This document shows positions 49,001 through 57,186 of a stretch of 64,000 nt of DNA, one piece after another. The DNA is from UBA4742 sp963734965. GTDB taxonomy: Bacteria; Actinomycetota; Acidimicrobiia; Acidimicrobiales; Acidimicrobilacustridaceae. Both the position numbers and the translations under genes were made by a program. How positions within the stretch are numbered: the first letter of the stretch is position 1; every line of letters begins with the position of its first letter. Location: the NCBI GenBank assembly GCA_963734965.1, contig CAVTJK010000004.1, positions 2,418,001 through 2,482,000 on the forward strand, given 5' to 3'. Below the pieces are notes generated by a model. The model did no database searches and was not told the DNA's origin. It saw only the letters and a program-made list of their open reading frames with translations.

Positions 49001-49346
49001 CTTCGGTCGCGACCAGCAGCGTGTTGCCCGACACGAGCGGCTGGGCGTAGACCTTGCCCGTGACGGCCGTCGAGAACTGCTGTCCGAACGTGCCACTCGA
49101 CACGATGGCGGGCGAGAGCCCCGACTCGTTGGGATACCAGCCCGTCCGGGCCTGATCCGACTGCTGGTTGACCTGTTGGTCCGACACGTCCGCCGGGCTC
49201 GCCGTGGCCGCTCGGGCTGGTGTCGCGGCGCGGGCCGAGGTGGTGGCCCCCGTCCCGGCCAGGATCGACGCCACCAACGACAGGACAACAATGAAACCCA
49301 GCAGACCGCGCGCGCCAGTGGCGCCGTGATGACGATGGTGGAGCAT
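46002..49346 (-). CDS. Very large secreted protein: PQQ-like propeller, three ASH/choice-of-anchor domains, FG-GAP-like repeats
   Basis: The product is 1114 residues. GAGGGA sits just before ATG 49346, and a signal peptide follows (LLGFIVVLSLVASILAGTGA, cleavage near ARAA). Residues about 75-560 are a quinoprotein-type propeller (VSGNTLLVATEANWIYGLDP, SGAVQWSRQLGTPFNASD). Residues about 570-880 hold three immunoglobulin-like ASH domains with the recurring TFAPTAIG/TFSPTAVG strand. The last 230 residues are FG-GAP-like repeats (VGDWDFASIGDVSEIAVYRP, GNWKGTGWGIGVYRPSTG). The C-terminus stops abruptly after VGDWDGDGVDTPSVYR, next to a MerR remnant. Likely a cell-surface or adhesive protein. Confidence 0.8.
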   Translation of the reverse strand: MLHHRHHGATGARGLLGFIVVLSLVASILAGTGATTSARAATPARAATASPADVSDQQVNQQSDQARTGWYPNESGLSPAIVSSGTFGQQFSTAVTGKVYAQPLVSGNTLLVATEANWIYGLDPSSGAVQWSRQLGTPFNASDVACADLAPTIGITGTPVIDKTTNTAYFFSKAYDTHGVAQWYAHAVDVSTGAERPNFPLIIHGSAANVPGQTFVASQEMQRPAMLLMNGVVYAGFGAHCDHLPYQGWVVGVSEAGAIATMWTDIGTAGASGAGIWQSGGGLVSDGPGQILLMTGNGGTNIGPILGSNPPANLGEAAVRLTVQPDGSLKATDFFSPYDAENLDVHDSDFGSGPPVALPSSFGTAGLPHLGVGVGKEGYLYLMNRDNLGGIAEGPHGSDAVIARYGPNGGVWSSPTVWPGDGGYIYVPTATPGNTAVGVSGLLDAYKYGLDGSGNPSLTLAGTSTDAFGFGSSPADVTSSGTASGTALIWTVWSPTSSQVGAQLRAYNPVPVNGHLQLVWSGGVGTSSKFAPPGFGSNKVYVGTSDGRVLGFGSPIVAALSASAVTFAPTPVSQSSPATATFTALSSVTVTSVTTSAPFSAQATTPALPATLAAGATLTVPLTFAPTAIGASQAALTLHTNLGLSTAALTGVGQFNGPELSASTPGLSFGGATPGSQVSSSVQFVNSGSQPLTFGTASLPGAPFTVTGLPANGATLAPQAAVSATVTFSPTAVGTFIDALTLDSSGGDVDVQLSGSGTPPSVLQISPPNMAFGSVGVGSTVTRSFVLTNVGGSPLTVTLSKPPIAGRFTATSSLPEGTTIPAGQAVVETVAFTPTALGAQSDVWKIDADDGLGARLVTMSGTGVPATGPPGAGGGRPAFFLTNQVLGPATGPFPFGNAGDVGLSGHWSGGADSYGVYRPSTQTFYLAASVGDPLASQAIPFGNPGDIPLVGDWDFASIGDVSEIAVYRPSTATFYLRHQDGTVEQITFGDAGDMPITGNWKGTGWGIGVYRPSTGVFFLSSAHQTGPAFADDGAIAFGNPVTDHPIVGDWGGGPVTNIGVYRMPTQTFYEAASNTPGALANHVAILGNPGDQPLVGDWDGDGVDTPSVYRTLPG

Positions 49347-49484
49347 CTGTCCCTCGAACTTGACCCGGTCGTGAAGTGCGGTGGCTTCGAAGTCCCGTGC
49401 CGGCCGCGGCGGCAGCTTAGGGGTCAGAACGGGATCACCGTCGTCGCGGCTCGCCCCCGCCGAGCGACGGCCTCGTGGTGGCCC

Positions 49485-50761
49485 TCAGGCGTCGTAGAGG
49501 TAGCGATCCCGCTCCCACGAAGTGACATGGCGGCGGAACTGCTCGAGCTCGTGGCGGCGGCCGGTCACCAGGTTCGACACCAGGACCTGGTCGAACGCGT
49601 CGGTGAGCACGTCGTCGGCGACCAGCGCGTCGAGCGCCTCGTCGAGGTTGCGGGGGAGCGGTTCGAAGCGCGAGGCGTAGGCCGGGTCGAAGCTCCCGGC
49701 CACCTCGTCGTTGGGATGGCCGAGCTCGAGCTCGGCCTCGATCCCGGCGGCTCCGGTCACGAGCAGGCCGGCGAGCAGGAGGTAGGGGTTGGCCGATGGA
49801 TCGGCGCCACGGAACTCGATCGACGCATCGGGCCCCGTCGTGCTGCTGACCCGGATCAGCGCGGCGCGGTTGGCCGTTCCCCAGATGGCGGCGCTCGGTG
49901 CCTCGGGGCCCGCGTGCAGTCGTCGGTAGGAGTTCACCGTCGGCGCGGCGATGGCGCACAGCCCCGCCGCATGGTCGAGCTGGCCGGCGGTGAAGGACCG
50001 ACCTTCGTCGGTGAGCGAACCCGAGTCGTCGATCAGCACGTCCCCGGCCCGCTGGTGCAGGTGCAGGCCCGAGCCAGGCCGATCCGACAGCGGTTGGGCC
50101 ATGAAGGTCGCGGTCAGCCCTGACTCGGCGGCCAGACGACGAACCGTCTCCTTGGTGGCGACCAGGGCGTCGGCCAGGTCCAAGGCGTCCAGTGGTCCGA
50201 TGTCGAGCTCGTACTGGCCCGGACCCCCCTCGTGGTGGGCTGAGGCGACCGGTACGCCGGCCCGCACCAGCTCGTCGGCGGCCGCCTTCACGACGCTGAG
50301 CCCGATCCCGGCGCTGTCGTCGAAGTACCCGAACTGGTCGACGGGCTCGCCGGCCCGGTCGAGCAGGTAGAACTCGAGCTCGGCGGCACCGGTGAACACC
50401 TCGGCCAACTCGCCGGTGGCGTCGATGGCTTCGACCAGACCGGTTCGCGGGTCGCCGGGCCAGGCCGATCCACCGGGGGTGAGCACCGTGCACACGACTC
50501 GGCCCTCGCCGCGTCCGTGATCGATCAGCGTCGCCGGGTCGGCCAGCAGGCGCATGTCCGATTCGAGGTAGCGCGCCGGACCTTCGAGTGACGATCCGTC
50601 GAAGAGGATGCCGACGCTGGTCGCCTCGGCCAGCCGGCTGGCGGGCAGGGCCAGGGCACAGTTCGTGCCGAACACGTCGACGAAGGTCAGGTTGACCCAC
50701 CTGAGCCGGACCGGGTCCGACCCGTGGTCGACGTTGGCGGCGGGTGAGCCCGTGTTGGACG

Positions 50762-50765
<4 letters not shown>
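49485..50765 (-). CDS. Glutamine synthetase family enzyme
   Basis: The product is 426 residues with nearly every motif of the glutamine synthetase fold: FDGSSLEGPARYLESDM, GAAELEFYLLD (metal-binding Glu), HHEGGPGQYELDIG, GSGLHLHQ, NSYRRLH, NRAALIRVSS and EFRGADPSANPYLLLAGL. The adenylylation loop of GlnA (NLYDLPPEE) is not visible. The end WERDRYLYDA is common in short GSI-beta-like and gamma-glutamylamide ligases. It starts with ATGA overlap to the kinase, so it is translated with the kinase and phosphatase. It makes glutamine or a related gamma-glutamyl compound. Confidence 0.9.
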
Positions 50766-51747
<982 letters not shown>

Positions 51748-51751
<4 letters not shown>

Positions 51752-52623
51752 GGGCGTGACCGGCGGAGGCGGAAGCGGCGACCGCCAGCCGGAGGGATGG
51801 GCTGGTCGCTGGTGAGGTGGACGACGACGGCCGAGACGTTATCAGTGGACTCTCGCTCGATGGCCATGGCCACGAGCCGATCGGCGGCGGCCACGGCCGT
51901 GGCCAGGCGGGCCGACGCGAGCTGCTCGCCGATCTCGGCGATCTCGGGCCGGGCGACGACGTCCCAGAGCCCGTCCGAGCACAACACGATCGTGTCGTGG
52001 CGCTTGATCTCCTGGCGCACGAGGTCGATCTGGACGAAGGGGTCGCCGCCGATGCTGCGGGTGAGCTGCGATCGGGCCGGGTGGTTGGCGGCCTGTTCGG
52101 CGGTGATCATGCGCATGCGGAGCATCTCGCCGACCCGCGAGTGGTCGTTGGTGAGCTGGGTGCAGGACTCGCCCCGCACGAGGTAGGCGCGGCTGTCGCC
52201 GACGTGGGCGATCGCGGCCTCGGTCCCGCCCAGCGCCAGACCGAGCAGCGTCGTGCCCATCCCCTGGCGTCCCGGTTCGGTCGAGGCGTCGTGGACGGCG
52301 AGGTTGGCCGCCCGCGCGGCGCCCTTGAGCAACTGCTGGGGCGATCCGGTCGAGCCCGAGGTGTAGGCCTCGATCAAGGCCTCGACCGCCAGGCGGCTGG
52401 CCACCTCGCCGGCGGCGTGGCCCCCCATGCCGTCAGCCAGGGCCAACAAGGGGCCGCGGTCCCACGAGTCATCGGGGGTGGTGAGCACGCGCGCCGCGAC
52501 GAAGTCCTCGTTGTGGTCCCGGAACGGCCCCGGTTCGGACACCATTCCCCACGAGAACTTGCCCATCACCGCACCGGCGCGGATCGTGCCGTTGCCGGCC
52601 TCGGACCGTTCGGGCTCAGCCAT
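51748..52623 (-). CDS. PP2C-type Ser/Thr protein phosphatase
   Basis: The product is 291 residues (271 if it starts at ATG 52566). PP2C metal motifs are all present: PFRDHNEDFVA, LALADGMGGHAAGEVASRLA, TEAAIAHVGDSRAYLVRGE and LCSDGLWDVV with ESTDNVSAVVVHL. Cytosolic. It is the first gene of a translationally coupled trio with the kinase and the glutamine synthetase family enzyme, and would reverse the kinase's phosphorylation. The start at 52623 has only a weak AGGCGG upstream and lies 22 bases from a divergent start. Confidence 0.94.
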
Positions 52624-52645
52624 CCGCCTGCACTACGGTTCGTCC

Positions 52646-52966
52646 ATGGCCAACGACCCCAGACGCAAAGGCGGTCGGGTGACGCCCAAAGGGGGCGCGC
52701 CGGCCTCGTCGAAGGGCGGCGACGCCTCGGCCCAAGGCCCCGGCAAGGACGAACCCGTCGGCCAGGTCGGCAAGCGCCCGTCACCGCCCATCTTCCTGCT
52801 GCTCGTCGGATTCGCGTGGATCATCTGCGGAATCGTCGCGTTGTTCCTGTTCAAGCCGAGCTGGCGGATCGTCGTGGGCGTGGTCTTCATCGGCATCGGC
52901 CTGTTCTGGATGCGGGGTGCGATGGCCACCTATGCCCGACACGAGGAACGCTTTCGGGACGAGTAG
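52646..52966 (+). CDS. Small membrane protein
   Basis: The product is 106 residues. A basic, Gly/Pro-rich N-terminal 45 residues precede two membrane helices (PIFLLLVGFAWIICGIVALF and IVVGVVFIGIGLFWMRGAM) and a short charged end. No family is recognised. It is divergent from the PP2C-kinase-GS operon, sharing a very short promoter interval, and converges with the permease gene over a terminator hairpin. Confidence 0.7.
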   Translation: MANDPRRKGGRVTPKGGAPASSKGGDASAQGPGKDEPVGQVGKRPSPPIFLLLVGFAWIICGIVALFLFKPSWRIVVGVVFIGIGLFWMRGAMATYARHEERFRDE

Positions 52967-52989
52967 CAGAGCGTACCCACCACGAACGT

Positions 52990-53026
52990 CACGAGGCCGG
53001 GTCGGTGGTTCCGGCCCGGCCTCGTG
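52990..53026. terminator. Bidirectional terminator hairpin
   Basis: CACGAGGCCGGG (52990-53001) pairs perfectly with CCCGGCCTCGTG (53115-shifted form at 53015-53026), leaving a 13-base loop. It lies in the 92-base gap between the convergent small membrane protein and permease genes. No U-run is present, as is common in high-GC actinobacteria. Confidence 0.75.
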
Positions 53027-53058
53027 CGATGTGGCTGTCGGTTGGTGGATGTGATCGA

Positions 53059-54660
53059 TCAGGTCACCGAGGCGGACGGCGCGGCCGGTGCCGCGTCCTC
53101 GACATCTCGCTTGGGCGCGTTCAGGTCGATCAACCTCGAACCTCGCATCCTGGGATTGGCCATCACCCACACCACGCCGATGATGATCCAGACGACGTCG
53201 GCGCCCAGGGCCTTGAGGTAGTCGTGCTTGACGGCCGCGGATCCGACCATGCCGAGGTAGATGACGGCCACCAGCATGGCCACGTTCATCAGACCTCCGA
53301 GCGCAGGCACGACGTAGTGCTTGCCGATGTGCTTGTCGTGGCGACTGGCGAAAGCCACGATGGCGATGAGGCAGGTCGCTCCGTACACCAGGAAGGTGCC
53401 GACGTTCGACGCAATCGTGATCTGGGTCAGGTTGTCGACGTTGTGCACGCCGTAGATGCCGATCAACGCCGACACGCCGGTCAGGATCCAGATGCCCGAG
53501 TGCGGCGTGGCGTGCTTGCCGTGCAGCAGGCTGAGGATGCTCGGCATCTCGCCGTCGCGGGCCATGGCGTAGGTGACGCGGACACCGGTGTTGAGGCAGG
53601 CCAGCGTGGTCCCGACCAGGGCGATCAGCACCGTGGCGGCGATGATCAGCGAGATCGTCTTGCCGCTGCCCGACCACATGATGTTGCCGATCCGCGTGGT
53701 CATCGTGCCGATCGGGGCGCCGTCCGCCGCCGAGGCGGCATAGCCCCGTAGCGGTGCGCCGCCGGCCGGGTTGGCGATCACCGCCGTGGTCTTGCCGACC
53801 ACGAAGTTGGCGCCGAAGTACTCGAACAGGTAGCAGACGCCACCCTGGATCAGCAGGCTCAGCAGGATGCCGCGCCGGATGTCCTTCTGCGGGTTGATGG
53901 CTTCGGCCCCCAGCGCGGTGACCGACTCGAAGCCGACCAACAACAGGATGGCGATGGTCGACTGATAGAGCACGTTCATGAAGTTGCTCGGGATGATCAC
54001 GTGGGCGGCGTTGGCCGCCTCGTAGCCGGCGTGGGGGTGTCCGGCGCGGAACACGATGAACAGGATGGTCATCAACACGAGGGTCGTGATCTGGATGACG
54101 TTGATCACGATGGCCGTCATCGTCGAGCCGCTGATGCCCCGATAGGCGATGTAGCCGGCGACCAGCGCGAACACGACGCAGACCACGGCCAACTCGCCGT
54201 AGTTGAGCGTCTTGCCGTTGGTCAGCGACGTGTAGATGTAGCCGAACAGCGTGCCGGTGAAGGCCACCATGATGCCGGGATAGATCCAGTAGTAGAGGTG
54301 GCTGATCCAACCGACCGACAGCTTGGCCAACCGCGCCCACTTGCGATGGTGCGCGCCCTCCTTGTCGAGCAGCGCCGCCTCGGCGAAGAAGTAGCTCGAG
54401 CCGGTGCCGGCGTCGGGGTAGATGCGGGCCAGCTCGCTGTAGCTGTAGGCGGTGAGCAGGGCGAGCACCAGGGCGAACAGCAGACCCGGCCACATCTCGC
54501 TGGCTGTCGACTGCGTCGTGTGGGGTTGGGTCAGGGCGGCCTGGACCTGGAAGGTGGTCCAGAGGAACGCGCCCGGCGCGATCAGCGCCATGGCGTTCAC
54601 GGTGATCCCGGTGAGCGTGAGGCTCTTCTTCATCGTCACCGGTTGTTGGGCTGCTGCCAT
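53059..54660 (-). CDS. APC-family amino acid permease
   Basis: The product is 533 residues with about twelve membrane helices. The first helix and substrate loop read GITVNAMALIAPGAFLWTTF, typical of the APC/YjeH-like superfamily; further helices follow to about residue 490, then a polar tail. GAGAGGTGA lies just before ATG 54660. It is probably a cytosolic-membrane transporter of an amino acid, amine or organic anion. It is divergent from glnK across a 363-base region and may be nitrogen-regulated. Confidence 0.88.
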   Translation of the reverse strand: MAAAQQPVTMKKSLTLTGITVNAMALIAPGAFLWTTFQVQAALTQPHTTQSTASEMWPGLLFALVLALLTAYSYSELARIYPDAGTGSSYFFAEAALLDKEGAHHRKWARLAKLSVGWISHLYYWIYPGIMVAFTGTLFGYIYTSLTNGKTLNYGELAVVCVVFALVAGYIAYRGISGSTMTAIVINVIQITTLVLMTILFIVFRAGHPHAGYEAANAAHVIIPSNFMNVLYQSTIAILLLVGFESVTALGAEAINPQKDIRRGILLSLLIQGGVCYLFEYFGANFVVGKTTAVIANPAGGAPLRGYAASAADGAPIGTMTTRIGNIMWSGSGKTISLIIAATVLIALVGTTLACLNTGVRVTYAMARDGEMPSILSLLHGKHATPHSGIWILTGVSALIGIYGVHNVDNLTQITIASNVGTFLVYGATCLIAIVAFASRHDKHIGKHYVVPALGGLMNVAMLVAVIYLGMVGSAAVKHDYLKALGADVVWIIIGVVWVMANPRMRGSRLIDLNAPKRDVEDAAPAAPSASVT

Positions 54661-55023
54661 CGGTCACCTCTCGGAAGGCCCCGCGGCGAGCCGCGGCGGT
54701 TTGGTTCGGGGCAAGGGTGCGACAGGTCGCCGTTGACCTGTCGCGAACCTAGGAAGTGACCGTTTCCTGACGAGCACCGGTGTGTAACGGGTGCGTTAAC
54801 AACCGCGTCATCTTGGCGAAACGCTAACGAATTATTAACGCCAGATATCTGTCATATACCCGCCCCGCAGGCGTAACGCTCGGAACATGGCGGCGAAACC
54901 GGCCTCTCGTACGTTCACGGACGCGTCAGACGTTCTTGTCGTGGTGGAGTCACCGGCCCAGTGTCGAGTCTCGGTCTCCGTCGTCGGGGAGGTCGTCGCG
55001 CACCGTCCGAGAAGGAGGAAGTG
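54661..55023. promoter_or_regulatory. Permease-glnK divergent regulatory region with GlnR-like spaced motifs
   Basis: This 363-base region is clearly AT-richer than its surroundings between 54770 and 54860. GTAAC (54784-54788), GTTAAC (54795-54800), GTCAT (54807-54811), GAAAC (54818-54822) and later TTAAC (54835-54839) lie at about 11-base steps, resembling the spaced GTnAC/GAAAC half-sites that the actinobacterial nitrogen regulator GlnR binds before amtB-glnK operons. GAAGGAGGAAGTG directly before 55024 is a strong Shine-Dalgarno. Regulator identity is inference. Confidence 0.45.
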
Positions 55024-55365
55024 ATGGTCCATCTGGTCACAGCGGTGATCAAGCCGTTCAAGTTAGAGGAGGTGAAGGACGCGCTCCGGAGCATGGGCAT
55101 CCAAGGGCTCACCGTGGATGAGGTCAAAGGGTTCGGCCGCCAAGGCGGACACACCGAGACCTACCGAGGCTCGGAGTACAGCATCGACTTCCTCCCCAAG
55201 GTCCGCGTCCAGGTGGTGGTTGACACCTCGGACGTCGACAAGGTGGTCGACACGATCGCCGATGCAGCCCGTACTGGAAAGATCGGCGACGGAAAGATCT
55301 GGGTCACCGCCGTCGATCGTGTCGTTCGCGTCCGTACCGGAGAACGCGATCTGGAGGCCTTGTAG
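55024..55365 (+). CDS. glnK: PII nitrogen-regulatory protein
   Basis: The product is 113 residues, the standard PII size. The T-loop reads GGHTETYRGSEYSIDFLPKV, including the Tyr (EYS) modified in PII proteins, and TGKIGDGKIWV and RVVRVRTGERDLEAL match the two PII signatures. A GAAGGAGGAAGTG element precedes the ATG. Its stop TAG is followed at once by the amtB ATG. PII senses 2-oxoglutarate and ATP/ADP, and GlnK usually blocks the ammonium channel. No GlnD-like modifier is in this window. Confidence 0.96.
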   Translation: MVHLVTAVIKPFKLEEVKDALRSMGIQGLTVDEVKGFGRQGGHTETYRGSEYSIDFLPKVRVQVVVDTSDVDKVVDTIADAARTGKIGDGKIWVTAVDRVVRVRTGERDLEAL

Positions 55366-56988
55366 ATGCTGACCTTTGCCACACCCGCTGGGGCGGTCCG
55401 CCCGAAGAAGGATCCTTGGGCCGTCCGTTTCAAAACGAACATCAAGGACAAGGAGTGTCGGCGCTACTTCTGGGTCTTCCTGGCCGGCAAGATGATCGGT
55501 GTCCTCACGGTCGCCGCCATCATCTACGTGTTCATGAAGTTCTTCGGTGGTCACGCCTTCGCCACGACCACCGATCCGACGAACATCACCGGCAAGGTCA
55601 CCAAGAACGAGACGGTGCAGATCAACGCCATCAACACGACATGGACGTTGGTCACCGCCTTCCTGGTGTTCTTCATGCAGGCCGGCTTCATGTTCCTCGA
55701 GGCGGGCTTCGCTCGCTCTCGTGAGGCCGTGAACGTCCTGCTCGAGTGCATCGTCGACACGTGCCTCTGCGCCCTGCTGTTCTGGGCCTTCGGCTTCGCC
55801 TTCATGTTCGGCGTCGGCAACGGGTGGATCGGCCACACGTGGTTCTTCCTCAACAACCCGCCGACGACCTACACGCCGTTCGGCACGGGCGTCGCGTTCT
55901 ACGCCTTCGTGCTGTTCCAGTACGCGTTCGCCGACACCTGCTCGACGGTCACGTCTGGCGCCATGGTCGGTCGCACCGGCTTCGTCGGCGACCTCATCTA
56001 CAGCATCGGCGTGTCGGGCTTCATCTACCCCATCCTCGGCCACTGGGTCTGGGGTCCGGGCGGCTGGCTCGGCACCTGGACCCACCCGCTTCCGTTCCAC
56101 GACTTCGCCGGCTCGACGGTCGTCCACTCGATCGGAGGTTTCATCTCCCTGGCGGGCGCCATGGTGCTCGGTCCGAGACTGGGTCGACGGTTCAAACGAG
56201 ACGGCGGCGGCATGCTGCCACCTCACGACCTGACCGTGGCCGCGGTCGGTGGTGTGATCCTCTGGTTCGGCTGGTACGGCTTCAACCCCGGTTCGACGTT
56301 GAGCGCCATCGACTACGGAGGTATCGGGCGCATCGCCCTCAACACCACCTTGGCCGCATCGGCGGCGGGGTTGTCAGCCATGTTCATCATGTATCCCATG
56401 GTCAAGAAGTGGGACCTCGGGATCAGCATCAACGGGTTCTTAGCCGGTCTGGTGGCCATCACCTGTCCGTGCTACTGGGTCAACCCGTTGGGCTCGGTGA
56501 TCATCGGCCTGGTGGCCGGCGGTGTCGTGATCATCGGCGTCGAGCTGCTCGAGTACCTGCGCATCGATGACCCGATCGGCGCCTGGCCGGTCCACGGTCT
56601 GTGCGGCATCTGGGGCACGCTCAGCCTGGGCTTGTTCGCCACCGGTCAGTTCGGAGCGAGCTCGGCCCTGGGACCGATCAACGATCCCGCGGTCAAGGGC
56701 CTGTTCTACGGAGGTGGTGGCAAGCAGCTGCTCGCCCAGTTCATCGGGAGCGCAACCATCTGTGTGGCGACCTTCGCCATCGCCTTCATCATGTTCAAGG
56801 TCATCGACGCCTTCGGGATCCTGCGGGTCTCGAAGGAAGGCGAGCTCGAAGGTCTCGACCTCCACGAGCACGGCACGGTGGCCTACCACACCGAGTTCGG
56901 CTACGGCATGAGCACCACGTCGCCGCCGAGCGAGGACGGTTCATCGGGTGGCATCCATTCCCCGAGCAAAGCGGGGTCATCCACGTAG
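55366..56988 (+). CDS. amtB: Ammonium transporter (Amt)
   Basis: The product is 540 residues with about eleven to twelve membrane helices. The twin-His pore is conserved: DFAGSTVVHSIGGF (first His) and GAWPVHGLCGIWG (second His). An extra about 80-residue N-terminal region with a membrane helix precedes the canonical start (INTTWTLVTAFLVFFMQAGF), longer than E. coli AmtB. The tail is cytosolic and polar. Directly adjacent to glnK, its usual partner. Conducts ammonium under nitrogen limitation. Confidence 0.96.
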   Translation: MLTFATPAGAVRPKKDPWAVRFKTNIKDKECRRYFWVFLAGKMIGVLTVAAIIYVFMKFFGGHAFATTTDPTNITGKVTKNETVQINAINTTWTLVTAFLVFFMQAGFMFLEAGFARSREAVNVLLECIVDTCLCALLFWAFGFAFMFGVGNGWIGHTWFFLNNPPTTYTPFGTGVAFYAFVLFQYAFADTCSTVTSGAMVGRTGFVGDLIYSIGVSGFIYPILGHWVWGPGGWLGTWTHPLPFHDFAGSTVVHSIGGFISLAGAMVLGPRLGRRFKRDGGGMLPPHDLTVAAVGGVILWFGWYGFNPGSTLSAIDYGGIGRIALNTTLAASAAGLSAMFIMYPMVKKWDLGISINGFLAGLVAITCPCYWVNPLGSVIIGLVAGGVVIIGVELLEYLRIDDPIGAWPVHGLCGIWGTLSLGLFATGQFGASSALGPINDPAVKGLFYGGGGKQLLAQFIGSATICVATFAIAFIMFKVIDAFGILRVSKEGELEGLDLHEHGTVAYHTEFGYGMSTTSPPSEDGSSGGIHSPSKAGSST

Positions 56989-57018
56989 GGCCGAGCGGGG
57001 CGACCCGCGAACGAAGAT

Positions 57019-57053
57019 GACGGTGGGCCGGGAGCAGATCCCGGCCCACCGTC
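57019..57053. terminator. Strong hairpin terminator after amtB
   Basis: GACGGTGGGCCGGGA (57019-57033) pairs perfectly with TCCCGGCCCACCGTC (57039-57053) around a 5-base loop. The 15-bp GC-rich stem begins 30 bases after the amtB stop and would also serve the convergent gene. No U-run. Confidence 0.85.
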
Positions 57054-57084
57054 GCGTCACCGGGCCCGTCGGTGCCAGGACCGC

Positions 57085-57186
57085 GATGCTCAGGAACGAG
57101 CGATGCTCAGGAACGAGCGATGCTCAGGAACGAGCGATGCTCAGGAACGAGCGATGCTCAGGAACGAGCGATGCTCAGGAACGAGC
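57085..57186. repeat. Six perfect 17-bp tandem repeats
   Basis: The unit GATGCTCAGGAACGAGC repeats six times without any mismatch, from 57085 to 57186. Each junction makes GAGC-GAT-GCTC, a short hairpin. The array lies in the gap between amtB and the acidic-repeat gene; the last unit includes that gene's stop codon. Length is not a multiple of three per unit, so it is not coding. The function is unknown. Confidence 0.95.

Noticed and set aside
57085..57186. CRISPR array
   Set aside because: Units are 17 bp and directly adjacent with no spacers; no cas genes nearby.
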